64,000 nt of DNA from Hahella sp018986435. Lineage in GTDB: Bacteria > Pseudomonadota > Gammaproteobacteria > Pseudomonadales > Oleiphilaceae. Both the position numbers and the translations under genes were made by a program. Positions 34,901 to 43,483 of this stretch are shown here, piece by piece. The stretch covers positions 6,891,143 to 6,955,142 of the forward strand of contig NZ_CP192738.1 in assembly GCF_050749805.1 (NCBI RefSeq), read 5' to 3'. Under the pieces are notes generated by a model. It searched no databases, was not told where the DNA came from, and worked only from the letters and a program-made list of their open reading frames with translations. How positions within the stretch are numbered: position 1 is the first letter of the stretch; every line of letters begins with the position of its first letter.

Positions 34901-37900
34901 CACCAGTCGCCGGCGCGCCTGTGCGCATCGCCATTAATCACCGCGAGTACAAGGCGTCACGGGTGAAAGGTCCCGGCAACGCCTATCTGACGCAGAACAT
35001 CATGGAGTGGGTGGAAGAAACCCAATGCGAGCTGAAGAGCGATACAACCGCCGCCACCTGCGAATTCAAGCCGCAGAAGCCAGGGTATTATCAGTTCGTC
35101 GCCACCGTCAATGACACTGAAAACCGGGAACACAGCACCACTTTATACGGCTGGGTGACCGGCAGCGGCTCCGTAGTGTGGGATCAAAGCAACGACGCTA
35201 CCTTGCAGATCGTTCCCGAGCAGACCAAGTTCAAAATCGGCGATACCGCCCGTTACCTGATCAAAAACCCCTTCCCCGGTGCCAAAGCGCTCATATCAAT
35301 AGAGCGTTACGGCATTCTCGATAGCTGGGTGCAAACCCTGGATTCCAGCACGCCAGTCATCGAAGTGCCGGTGAAAGCGGACTATCTGCCTGGTTTCTAC
35401 CTGTCCGTCGTCGTGGTGTCGCCACGGGTGGAGAAACCGCTGGGCCCGGGCCATGTGGATCTGGGCAAACCCAGCTATCGCATGGGCTACGTCGCCGCCA
35501 AGGTAGTAGACCCGTTGAAAGAGCTGGATATCAGCGTCGCTACCGACAAAGAGGTGTATAAACCTCGCGAGCAAGTGAAGGCGAAGATCCGCATCAACCG
35601 CAAGAAAACCGATCCCGCTGAGGGCTACGAAATTGCGGTGGCGGTTATCGACGAATCCGTTCTCGCGCTCAACCGCAGCGGCGACAACTATTACGATCCC
35701 TACGCCGGATTTAACCGTCTTGATCAGCCTGATGTATACAACTACAACCTGATCAGCCGACTGGTGGGCCGTCAAAAGTTCGAGAAAAAAGGCGCCAACC
35801 CTGGCGGCGGCGGCGCGGCTTCTGCGCAACTGCGTAACGAATTCAAGTTCGTGAGTTACTGGAATCCGGCCATCGAACCCGATGACAACGGCGAAGCGGA
35901 AATCGAGTTCAAAGTGCCCGATAACCTCACCGGCTGGCGTATCTTCGCCTTTGCGGTGACAAAGGAGGATCGCATGGGACTGGGCGACGTCACCTTCAAA
36001 GTGAATCGTCCGACGGAGATCCGCCCGGTCATGCCTAATCAGGTCATCGAAGGCGACCGCTTCAAAGCCGGCTTCAACGTGATGAACCGGACCGACAAAG
36101 AACGCACCATCAAGATGGATGTTCGCGTCAAAGGTCCTCTGGCGGAAGGCGCTGAACACTCATTCACCCGCGAGCTGAAAATCGGCCCGTACAAACGGGA
36201 AAATATCTGGCTGCCGATCGACACCAAAGGCGGTGGTGAACTGATTTTCACCGCTAAAGGCGGCGACCAGGTGGATACAGACGCGCTGGAGCACAAAACC
36301 ATCGTGAATAAGCGGCGTTCACTGGAAACGGCGGCCACCTATGGCACCACCACGGAGGCCAGCGTCAGTGAAAACGTCCAGGTTCCGGAAGGCATATTTG
36401 AAGACGTCGGCTACATCGGCGCGGTCTTGTCGCCTTCCGTCATCGGCAATTTGGATGGCGCATTCGCCTATATCAGAGACTACCCCTATATGTGTTGGGA
36501 ACAGCGCCTGACCAAGGCCGCGATGGCGCGTTCCTATCTGGAGCTGAAGGAATATCTGGCCGAGGATACGCAATGGCCGGAGGCGCAGAAAGATATCGAC
36601 AGCGCCATGAACGCCGCCGCCAACTTCCAGGCGCCGAATGGCGGCATGGCTTACTGGGTGGCGTCCAATGCTTACGTCAGTCCTTACTTGTCCGCTTACA
36701 CCGCCATGGCGTTCAACTGGATGCGCGCCAGTGGGCACGAAGTACCCGTCGGCGTGGAGCAACGACTGCATGAGTATCTGCTGACCTTGCTGCGTCAGGA
36801 CAGCTTCCCCACCTTCTACAGCAAAGGCATGTCCTCGTCTGTGCGGGCAGTGGCCCTGGCGGCGTTGGCGGAAGCCGGCAAGATCGATCAGAGCGACGTC
36901 AGCCGCTACGAGCGCCACCTGCCGGAAATGGACCTGTTCGGCAAAGCCCACTTCCTGCAAGCGGCGGTGCGCACTGAGCATGTTCCGCAAAGTGTCGTGA
37001 GCAAATCCATGGACGATATTTTGAGTCACGCCAGTCAAAGCGGCGGCAAGTTCCAGTTCAATGAGCCCTGGGACGACAGCTACAGCTATATTCTGGCGAC
37101 GCCGCTGCGCTCCAATTGTGCAGTCCTGAGCAGCCTGCTGGGAGCGCAAACGGAAGCGGGTATGGGATCAACCATAGGCGACATCCCCTTCAAACTGGTC
37201 AGAAGCATCACGCAGAGCCGCGGCTCCAGAGATCACTGGGAAAACACCCAGGAGAACGTGTTCTGTCTGAACGCGCTGGTCAATTACGCGTCGATTTATG
37301 AGAAGGAAGACCCGGCCATGAAAGTCTCCGTCAACTTTGACGGCAAGGACCTGGGATCTGCATCCTTTAACAAGAAATCAGACCCCATGAAGACTGTCAG
37401 TCGTCCTCTAACCGCTGCCGATCCGGGCAAAGCCGCCACCCTCACGATTGAAAAAGAAGGGGAAGGCAGGCTGTACTACTCCGCCCGTATCGCTTACGAC
37501 CTGAGGGAAGACAACGCCGCGCGCATCAACTCCGGCATTGAAATTCGTCGGGAATATTCCGTTGAGCGCAACGGCAAGTTTGAGCTGCTGAAGAGCCCCA
37601 TGCAGATCCGCCGCGGCGAGTTGGTGAAAGTGGATCTGTTCGTATCCATTCCTACCGCCCGCCATTTCGTGGTGGTGAATGACCCTATCCCCGGAGGTCT
37701 GGAGCCGGTGAACGCCGATCTGGCCACCGCGTCACAAGTGGATGCGGATAAAGGCGAGTTCAAGGCCGCGGATGGCTCCTGGTTCTACACTTTCTCGGAC
37801 TGGTCCTACTACGGACGTTATTTCTGGAGCTTCTATCATAAAGAGCTACGCCATGACTCAGCCCGCTTCTACGCAGACTATCTGCCGGCGGGTAATTACT

Positions 37901-38028
37901 TCCTCTCCTACACGGCCCAGGCCATCGCGGAAGGCGAATTCAGCGTCATGCCCGTGCACGCCGAGGAGATGTACGACCCTGACGTTTACGGCAAAGGGTT
38001 GCCAGCCACGTTGAATGTGGGGGAGTAG
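31906..38028 (+). CDS. Bacterial alpha-2-macroglobulin with N-terminal LprI-like domain
   Basis: A very large (2040-residue) secreted protease trap. A signal peptide ends near WAGQ at residue 25 with no lipobox. Residues 28-110 match the LprI-like (DUF1311) module with its paired Cys (FNCAKASQQVEHIICD, EWLRNRNRDCD). Macroglobulin domains fill the rest. The thioester motif CWEQ is at about residue 1530, so covalent trapping should work. YfhM of E. coli is near 1650 residues, so this protein is about 390 longer. It is followed at once by pbpC, the same pairing as in E. coli, which points to protection of the cell envelope and to peptidoglycan repair. AAGGA precedes the ATG. Confidence 0.93.
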   Translation: MTSARSGFLFLLAISASGLTWAGQPSFNCAKASQQVEHIICDSEALAAQDAKLAKLYGNVMKSLDGSAKDKLKSEQREWLRNRNRDCDLNGDAGESCLLGRYRQRNAELSAMLAFDSSSQPADGELRIMRITPSGADVLAAQQVVFQFDRPVVPIGRMERDSKDIPVTITPALKCEWRWLNTSALACQLRNEDKMQQATYYEITMRPGIKTVTGAQLKQPVEHSFTTARPKVTYERFVNWLSPGAPMIQITFNQPVTKSSVEKTLTMSAESTGLPPVNVIAYPDNLPRQQPWWMAIANDEEQPKVNDQLTQLDGDEARSVWVIEPKKELPLDQNITLQIKPGLISSEGSEPGAENRILERFDTYPDFRFVGIRCTPTGANEAMDIELDLLLTMREGYEEFIQCAPLRSVALLFTSPVTNSMVRDQVTFEPPLNGGRKDYDPWENTQDWTHLTSPHRNGRFYQVWLPELLKADQKYAINLNISDLTDEFGRKLNNKVSFNFFTGHREPRLEVAHDVAVLEKGVESDVPLYVTNLNKIDIAYNSLGANQSGRNQRKVIPVAPAEDISYATPMGVRDLLGDASGVLFGSLTPSPTPPDWYYDPKIFAEVTPYQVHFKLGHFNSMAWVTSFSSGEPVANANVSLWFGSYENLPGLRNLNITAKTDANGMAPMPGLEEIDPQLESIYGGRSADREGFFVKVEQAGDIAIVPLNSNFSVWDRDLYPSLQRKGGHAHAWGTTAQGVYKLGDKVQFKIYVREQSNKHWVEPYESNYSLKVFDPQNKVVYERNNIGLNKFGAFDGEFTLPEQGAVGWHQFQLTLNAPSGSEVQETSWTPVTVLVSDFTPSPFKVKTELNGNLFRPNDSVQVTSLATLHSGGPYTEAEVRLTAKLTPKEFSSSNPVAKGFTFGGDNNAGGESNLLDIRRQLDDAGQYVESFILPDSGVFYGNLMVEAAVKDERGKFVASSTTADYAGRTRYVGLRNTQWLYKKDEPARLETLVVDQSGAPVAGAPVRIAINHREYKASRVKGPGNAYLTQNIMEWVEETQCELKSDTTAATCEFKPQKPGYYQFVATVNDTENREHSTTLYGWVTGSGSVVWDQSNDATLQIVPEQTKFKIGDTARYLIKNPFPGAKALISIERYGILDSWVQTLDSSTPVIEVPVKADYLPGFYLSVVVVSPRVEKPLGPGHVDLGKPSYRMGYVAAKVVDPLKELDISVATDKEVYKPREQVKAKIRINRKKTDPAEGYEIAVAVIDESVLALNRSGDNYYDPYAGFNRLDQPDVYNYNLISRLVGRQKFEKKGANPGGGGAASAQLRNEFKFVSYWNPAIEPDDNGEAEIEFKVPDNLTGWRIFAFAVTKEDRMGLGDVTFKVNRPTEIRPVMPNQVIEGDRFKAGFNVMNRTDKERTIKMDVRVKGPLAEGAEHSFTRELKIGPYKRENIWLPIDTKGGGELIFTAKGGDQVDTDALEHKTIVNKRRSLETAATYGTTTEASVSENVQVPEGIFEDVGYIGAVLSPSVIGNLDGAFAYIRDYPYMCWEQRLTKAAMARSYLELKEYLAEDTQWPEAQKDIDSAMNAAANFQAPNGGMAYWVASNAYVSPYLSAYTAMAFNWMRASGHEVPVGVEQRLHEYLLTLLRQDSFPTFYSKGMSSSVRAVALAALAEAGKIDQSDVSRYERHLPEMDLFGKAHFLQAAVRTEHVPQSVVSKSMDDILSHASQSGGKFQFNEPWDDSYSYILATPLRSNCAVLSSLLGAQTEAGMGSTIGDIPFKLVRSITQSRGSRDHWENTQENVFCLNALVNYASIYEKEDPAMKVSVNFDGKDLGSASFNKKSDPMKTVSRPLTAADPGKAATLTIEKEGEGRLYYSARIAYDLREDNAARINSGIEIRREYSVERNGKFELLKSPMQIRRGELVKVDLFVSIPTARHFVVVNDPIPGGLEPVNADLATASQVDADKGEFKAADGSWFYTFSDWSYYGRYFWSFYHKELRHDSARFYADYLPAGNYFLSYTAQAIAEGEFSVMPVHAEEMYDPDVYGKGLPATLNVGE

Positions 38029-38037
38029 TTGGCGCTT

Positions 38038-40221
38038 ATGTTGAAAAAACTGATGCGCGCCAGGAAAAAGCTGGCGGCCGGCGTCGCAGTGACAGTCACC
38101 CTGTCCTGCGCCGCCCTGGCCGGGGCCACTTACTTCGCCATCACGCCGTTGCCGGACGATCTCTCCACAGTGATCGCCAGCGCCAGTAAGAACACCTATC
38201 TGGACCGGCGCGGCAAGCGCTTGAACATCACCTACGAGAACGAGTGGAATATCTACGATGTCAACGATTTCCATAATATTCCCGAATTTCTGCGGCGGGC
38301 GTTTGTCCTGTCGGAGGACAAGCGTTTCTTCTCTCATGGCGGCGTGGATTGGCTGGCGCGACTCAACGCTGCGCGCCAGAACGTCATGTCCGGCGGCGTG
38401 GTGCGCGGCGCCAGCACCATCAGCGAACAGGTCGTGCGGATGCTGCATCCGCGGCCACGCACCCCCTGGGCGCGCTGGATCGAGGGGTTTGAAGCCGCCA
38501 ATCTGGAGGCGCAATTCTCCAAGGTCGAAATCCTTGAGTTTTACCTGAACCAGGTTCCCTACTCCGCCCGCCGCCGCGGCGTCATACAGGCAGCGCAGTA
38601 TTACTTCGGCCGCGATCTCTCAACGCTGAATTACAAGGAAATGCTGGCGCTGGCGGTATTGGTGCGGTCGCCGCGCTGGCTGGACCCGCAACGTCAGCTC
38701 CGCAACCTGAACCGGGCCATCGACAACCTGTTGGACCGGCTTGAGCTTGATGACGATGAACGCGCCGCCATTGCTGCCCAATCTTTGGAATTGCAGAAGT
38801 CGGACATCCACTATGATTTGTCTCACTTCATTCGCTTCGCAGAAAATCGACTGAACGCGCAGAATCTGGAAAACGGCGCCGTCTACACCACTATCGATAC
38901 GGAACTGCAGACCAAGATCCAGCAAACCCTGGACAACCGTCTGGATAATCTCGCTTCTTACCGTGTTCAGAACGGGGCCGTCCTGGTGATTGATCATGAG
39001 AGCAACGAGATATTGTCCTGGGTGGTGGGTTATGCCGGTCGCGACGACAAGCCCTTCAATCGTATCGATGCGATTACTACGCCTCGCCAACCCGGCTCAA
39101 CCCTAAAGCCTCTGCTGTACGCCAGCGCAATCCGTAAAGGCTGGACCGCCGCCACCATGCTGGACGATTCGCCGTTGCAGGAGAGCGTCGGGCTGGGCAT
39201 GCACACCTATCACAACTACAGCCGAGGTTATTACGGCCGTATTTCACTGCGGGAAGCCCTGGGCAACTCTCTCAATATCCCCGCCGTCCTAGCCATCCAG
39301 TACGTAGGACCGGGCGAGTTTCTGAACTTCCTGCACGATCTGGGCGTAGACAGCCTGTCCGGCCACCCCAACGTCTATGGCGATGGCCTGGCGCTGGGCA
39401 ACGGCGAGATGACACTTTTCGAATTGGTGCAGGCGTATTCCGTTCTGGCCCGCATGGGTGACTTCAGGCCTCTGTCCTTCACAGAGGGCGGCCGGGGTTA
39501 CCAGGGGCATCGCGTGCTGTCCGAGGATATCTCCAGCCTGGTGGCTGATATCATGTCCGACCCGGCGGCGAGAGAGAAAGAGTTTGGCTGGGATTCCGTG
39601 TTGAACTTCCCTCATCAAACCGCCGTAAAAACCGGCACCTCCAGCGATTATCGGGATGCCTGGTCGGTGGGCTTCAACGACAAGTACACCGTAGGCGTAT
39701 GGATGGGCAATCTGGATTACGCGGAGATGAACAAAGTCACCGGCTCCATGGGGCCAGCGTATGTACTGCGCTCCGTATTCAATGAGTTGAATAAAAACCG
39801 GGAAGTGAAGCCGCTTTATCTCAGCAGCAATCTGCAGAAGCTATCTGTCTGCATCACTACAGGAGAACTGGCCGACAACGGCTGTGAGTCCCGGGACGAG
39901 TGGTTTCTACCTGGAACCACACCGGGAGACATCAATAAAGATACCGGTGAAGTGAGGATTCGCAAACCCAGCAAGGGCCTGTTGATGGCGATGGACCCTC
40001 GAATTCCGGATGAATCCGAGTATTTCGAATTCGCCCTGACCGAAGCCGACAACATCGCAAGCGTGAAGTGGTTCATCAATGGCCAGCTGATCGCCACCAC
40101 CGACAAGCCCACCTACAACTGGAAGCTGTCCAAGGGCGATTTTTCCACCAGAGCGGAAATCGCCTTTACGGACGGAGCCCAACCTGTCATCACGGAAGAA
40201 ATTCAATATCGGGTAAATTAA
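38038..40221 (+). CDS. pbpC: Penicillin-binding protein 1C
   Basis: A bifunctional peptidoglycan synthase of about 727 residues. After one N-terminal membrane anchor comes a GT51 transglycosylase domain (EDKRFFSHGG with the catalytic Glu, then STISEQVVRML). A transpeptidase domain has SxxK in GSTLKPLLY, SxN in NSLNIP, and KTGTS. A C-terminal extension of about 90 residues is the PBP1C-specific beta domain. The ATG at 38038 is favoured; a TTG at 38029 lies just after the macroglobulin stop. The gene is 9 bases from the macroglobulin gene, a conserved operon. Confidence 0.93.
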   Translation: MLKKLMRARKKLAAGVAVTVTLSCAALAGATYFAITPLPDDLSTVIASASKNTYLDRRGKRLNITYENEWNIYDVNDFHNIPEFLRRAFVLSEDKRFFSHGGVDWLARLNAARQNVMSGGVVRGASTISEQVVRMLHPRPRTPWARWIEGFEAANLEAQFSKVEILEFYLNQVPYSARRRGVIQAAQYYFGRDLSTLNYKEMLALAVLVRSPRWLDPQRQLRNLNRAIDNLLDRLELDDDERAAIAAQSLELQKSDIHYDLSHFIRFAENRLNAQNLENGAVYTTIDTELQTKIQQTLDNRLDNLASYRVQNGAVLVIDHESNEILSWVVGYAGRDDKPFNRIDAITTPRQPGSTLKPLLYASAIRKGWTAATMLDDSPLQESVGLGMHTYHNYSRGYYGRISLREALGNSLNIPAVLAIQYVGPGEFLNFLHDLGVDSLSGHPNVYGDGLALGNGEMTLFELVQAYSVLARMGDFRPLSFTEGGRGYQGHRVLSEDISSLVADIMSDPAAREKEFGWDSVLNFPHQTAVKTGTSSDYRDAWSVGFNDKYTVGVWMGNLDYAEMNKVTGSMGPAYVLRSVFNELNKNREVKPLYLSSNLQKLSVCITTGELADNGCESRDEWFLPGTTPGDINKDTGEVRIRKPSKGLLMAMDPRIPDESEYFEFALTEADNIASVKWFINGQLIATTDKPTYNWKLSKGDFSTRAEIAFTDGAQPVITEEIQYRVN

Positions 40222-40245
40222 GCGGCGAAATCACGCCGCTTCTTT
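40220..40245 (+). terminator. Probable terminator after pbpC
   Basis: AAGCGGCG (40220-40227) pairs with CGCCGCTT (40234-40241) around six bases, followed by TCTTT. The U-run is weak. It also borders the convergent protease gene. Confidence 0.6.
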
Positions 40246-40886
40246 CAACCCACGTGGTGAAACTGAACTTCTCTGAACTTAATATCCGTAGCGACGCCAG
40301 AGGCGGACACATAGGTGTGATACTGAGCCGTCAACTGCTTGAAGAAGTCGAGACGCTTGCCTGTCGTGCAACGATACTCGCCTGAGTTGGGATCGAAGAA
40401 CTTCATGCCGTCAGCATCCACGTAGAGCCCGCAAACGTGGTTGGTGGAAATACCCTTGCCGCTCAAAACCATCATGACAATGTGATGACCAGGGTTATTG
40501 CTCAGATGCTGAAGCGCCGAGCCGTAGGTATCGTAGTTCTTTTCAATAACGACCCCACCATGACGCATTCCCAAGGAAGTCGGCGCTACAGCAGCAATAC
40601 GGTCGGCGTACGAGTGATGCTTGGTGTTATTGAAGTAACTAGCGAAGTAATCCGTATTTTTCCAGGCGATATCCGTGTTCAGATAGGCAATACGATTAGC
40701 GGGAGTTTCACCGCGCTGCCGTTGATGGCGCTGTATCCAAGCGAACGATAAGCCAGTGCAACCGCCAATTTGAATATTCTTCATCTGCTGCAAAAGCGGG
40801 CGCGTCATAATTTGACGACGCTGTTTGAATTTAGCAACACGAAACTCTTTAAGTGCGGAAATGGTCTTCCAGGAAGTAAAGGACAT
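40245..40886 (-). CDS. YopT-type cysteine protease (peptidase C58), putative effector
   Basis: A 213-residue protein with the C58 papain-like triad: Cys43 in IGGCTGLSFAWI, His150 in STNHVCGLY and Asp165 in KFFDPNSGEY. The spacings (107 and 15 residues) are close to those of YopT and AvrPphB. Known members are type III effectors that cleave host small GTPases near the prenylated tail or host kinases, and related domains occur in large toxins. I chose the ATG at 40886, which has GAGAG upstream; the frame is open to 40928. There is little sequence before the Cys for a long secretion signal. Neighbours are housekeeping genes, which suggests a solitary acquired gene. Confidence 0.85.
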   Translation of the reverse strand: MSFTSWKTISALKEFRVAKFKQRRQIMTRPLLQQMKNIQIGGCTGLSFAWIQRHQRQRGETPANRIAYLNTDIAWKNTDYFASYFNNTKHHSYADRIAAVAPTSLGMRHGGVVIEKNYDTYGSALQHLSNNPGHHIVMMVLSGKGISTNHVCGLYVDADGMKFFDPNSGEYRCTTGKRLDFFKQLTAQYHTYVSASGVATDIKFREVQFHHVG

Positions 40887-41046
40887 TAGGACTCTCTCAT
40901 CAGATAAACAAAAAGCCGGAACGTCCATTTCCGATGAAAGTTAAAACTAACGGGCGATCTACCCGACGAAACAGGTAAGCGCCGACCTGATCAAAGCGCC
41001 GTCAGCTTTATGTGTAAAGTTTTGTAAAATGGCGGAGAAACTGCGG

Positions 41047-41466
41047 CTAAATGCAGTCAATTGAGTGGAAATTCAAGGTATTACAGTACTTTTCCCTGTT
41101 GAAGCGGATTGTCTCCACGTCTTCTCCGTTAGCAGGGTTGGGCTTTATGGTTTGAATGATCAGCTCATTGTGTAGAACCTCATTCCCTGATGTTCTGAGC
41201 ACTTCGATGATCCGGTTTTCACCGGAATTCCAGAACGTTTCCTTTATCTCCAGAAGTTCTGTTTCGTCTTTGTCCACCAATTGCAAAAGCGTATGTTCAA
41301 CCTCTTCGCCGGGAAAATCTAAATATTCCGCTGCGTGCATATTGTGGGGAACAGAGTCTATTTCAGGCGCCTCTCCCTCTTCTAAATCAAAGTACTCATA
41401 TGGAGAGAAACGCTTGCTGCGCCATTGATCTTCCGACCTCAACTTATACTTCAGCAGAATATCCAT
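41047..41466 (-). CDS. Hypothetical acidic protein
   Basis: A 139-residue acidic protein (many Glu and Asp) that I do not recognise. It has no signal peptide and no membrane helix. I place the start at 41466 because the longer frame (to 41502) would cover the terminator hairpin of glmS. It lies 160 bases upstream of the YopT-type protease gene on the same strand. Its size and charge would suit a secretion chaperone for that protein, but the sequence does not show the CesT pattern. Confidence 0.55.
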   Translation of the reverse strand: MDILLKYKLRSEDQWRSKRFSPYEYFDLEEGEAPEIDSVPHNMHAAEYLDFPGEEVEHTLLQLVDKDETELLEIKETFWNSGENRIIEVLRTSGNEVLHNELIIQTIKPNPANGEDVETIRFNREKYCNTLNFHSIDCI

Positions 41467-41487
41467 TTTACCCGCCACACCAAAGAA

Positions 41488-41516
41488 AAAGGCCGTCAGC
41501 AAATGCTACGGCCTTT
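41488..41516 (-). terminator. Rho-independent terminator after glmS
   Basis: AAAGGCCGT (41488-41496) pairs with ACGGCCTTT (41508-41516), with AGCA/TGCT extending the stem inward. Leftward transcription then meets TTTTTC. Confidence 0.85.
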
Positions 41517-41551
41517 GTTCGACAAGCCCTTTTGTGGGCTTCCTTACAGGA

Positions 41552-43387
41552 TTACTCCACCGTGACGCTCTTCGCCAGATTTCGCGGCTGGTCTACGTCG
41601 GTGCCTTTAAGTACGGCGACGTGGTAGGACAGCAACTGCAATGGCACGGTGTAGACGATAGGCGCCAGGATGTCGTGTACGGCGGGGATGGGGATGACGT
41701 GTACGCCGGGCTCTTCTTCCAGGGCCACATCCGCATCCGCAAAGACATACAACTCACCGCCACGGGCGCGAACTTCCTGCAGGTTGGATTTCAATTTCTC
41801 CAGCAACTCGTTGTTCGGTGCGACGGTGATAACCGGCATATCCTTGTCCACAAGCGCCAGAGGGCCGTGCTTCAACTCTCCCGCAGGGTAGGCTTCGGCA
41901 TGAATGTAGGAGATCTCCTTCAGCTTCAAAGCCCCTTCCATCGCAACGGGGTACATAGAGCCGCGGCCCAGGAACAACGAGTGGTGTTTCTCTGCGAAAG
42001 CTTCTGAGGTCTTGTTGATAACGTCATCCAGATCCAGCACTTTCTGAATCAGATCTGGCAGGGCTTTAAGGCCTTCCACCAATTCCGCTTCTTTCTCTTT
42101 GGTCAGACCATGACGTCTTCCCAGCGCGATCGTAAGAATCAACAGAGCGACCAACTGCGTGGTGAACGCCTTGGTTGAAGCGACGCCAATTTCAGGGCCA
42201 GCCTGGGTCATTACGGTCAGATCGGATTCGCGCACCAGGGAGCTGCCAGGCACGTTACAAATCGCCAGCGCAGATTTGAAGCCAGCCTTTTTAGCCTGAC
42301 GCAACGCAGCCAGCGTGTCAGCAGTTTCACCAGACTGGGAGATGGTGACAAACAGCATGTCCGACTGCACGACATGTTTGCGGTAGCGATACTCACTGGC
42401 GACTTCCACTTGGCAGGGAATGCCGACAAGCTCTTCGATCCAGTATCTGGCGACAAGGCCTGAGTGATAGCTGGTGCCGCATGCAACGATCTGTACAGAG
42501 CCTACGCCGTCGAAGACATTAGCGGCGTCTGCGCCCAATACCTGCTCAAGAATGTGGTCTCCGCTGATGCGGCCTTCCAGAGTCGCCTTAATGACCTTAG
42601 GCTGCTCGTAGATTTCCTTCATCATGTAGTGGCGGTATTCGCCTTTTTCCACACTGTCGAGTCCACCGTGTTCAAAGCGAACAACCGGGCGCTCTACTTT
42701 GGCGCCGGAGCCGTCCCAAACGGTGATCTTTTCCAGAGTCACTTCGGTGATATCGCCTTCTTCGAGATAGATAAAGCGGTCTGTCACCTGCAACAACGCC
42801 AAGGCGTCGGAAGCCAGGAAGTTCTCGCCGATACCCACGCCAACCACCAAAGGACTGCCTTCGCGAGCAGCCAGGATACGGTTAGGCTCTGAAGAGTGCA
42901 CTACCGCCAACGCATAAGCGCCGTGCAGCTGCGCAATGGTCTTCCTGAACGCCTGCATCATATCGCCAGTTTCCTGATACATGCTGTCGATCAAGTGGGC
43001 GACGACTTCCGTATCCGTCTCGGAGGTGAACTCGTAGCCTTTGTCACGGAGATCCTGACGCAGAGCTTCATAGTTCTCAATAATGCCGTTATGCACGATA
43101 GCGAGATTTTCGCCTGACATGTGTGGGTGAGCGTTGGTGACGCTAGGCTTACCGTGGGTCGCCCAACGGGTATGAGCAATACCCGTGCGCCCAGGCAGAG
43201 GATATTTGGTGATAGCTTCTTCCAGCGCGGCGACTTTGCCCACTTCACGCTGACGCTGAATTTTATTCGCCGCTTCAACAACGGCCATGCCTGCGGAATC
43301 ATATCCGCGGTATTCAAGACGTTTCAGGCCTTCTAGCAGGATGGCGGAGACATCCCGCTGGGCTATCGCCCCAACTATGCCACACAT
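41552..43387 (-). CDS. glmS: Glucosamine-6-phosphate synthase (isomerising)
   Basis: The enzyme makes glucosamine-6-phosphate from fructose-6-phosphate and glutamine, the first step to UDP-GlcNAc. At 611 residues it has the class II glutaminase domain (MCGIVGA with the catalytic Cys exposed after Met removal) and two SIS domains (SQSGETADT, STKAFTTQ). The C-terminus ends in PRNLAKSVTVE, the family tail. It lies downstream of glmU with its own terminator. No glmS ribozyme is seen, as expected for a gammaproteobacterium. Confidence 0.97.
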   Translation of the reverse strand: MCGIVGAIAQRDVSAILLEGLKRLEYRGYDSAGMAVVEAANKIQRQREVGKVAALEEAITKYPLPGRTGIAHTRWATHGKPSVTNAHPHMSGENLAIVHNGIIENYEALRQDLRDKGYEFTSETDTEVVAHLIDSMYQETGDMMQAFRKTIAQLHGAYALAVVHSSEPNRILAAREGSPLVVGVGIGENFLASDALALLQVTDRFIYLEEGDITEVTLEKITVWDGSGAKVERPVVRFEHGGLDSVEKGEYRHYMMKEIYEQPKVIKATLEGRISGDHILEQVLGADAANVFDGVGSVQIVACGTSYHSGLVARYWIEELVGIPCQVEVASEYRYRKHVVQSDMLFVTISQSGETADTLAALRQAKKAGFKSALAICNVPGSSLVRESDLTVMTQAGPEIGVASTKAFTTQLVALLILTIALGRRHGLTKEKEAELVEGLKALPDLIQKVLDLDDVINKTSEAFAEKHHSLFLGRGSMYPVAMEGALKLKEISYIHAEAYPAGELKHGPLALVDKDMPVITVAPNNELLEKLKSNLQEVRARGGELYVFADADVALEEEPGVHVIPIPAVHDILAPIVYTVPLQLLSYHVAVLKGTDVDQPRNLAKSVTVE

Positions 43388-43458
43388 ATGTTTTCCTTGT
43401 TTCGGATTGGATTAACTCAATAAACGAATCTTAGTACGTTTTATGCTTTTTTAGAAAA

Positions 43459-43476
43459 CGAGGCGACAAAGCCTCG
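43459..43476 (-). terminator. Terminator between glmU and glmS
   Basis: CGAGGC (43459-43464) pairs with GCCTCG (43471-43476). Leftward transcription then reads TTTTCTAAAAAAG. It could end or weaken readthrough from glmU to glmS. Confidence 0.65.
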
Positions 43477-43483
43477 CTTAACG

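Noticed and set aside
40246..40264. A parS-like sequence around CCACGTGG near pbpC
   Set aside because: It has the wrong spacing against the 16-base parS palindrome and lies far from parAB; no acceptable parS was found in the window.
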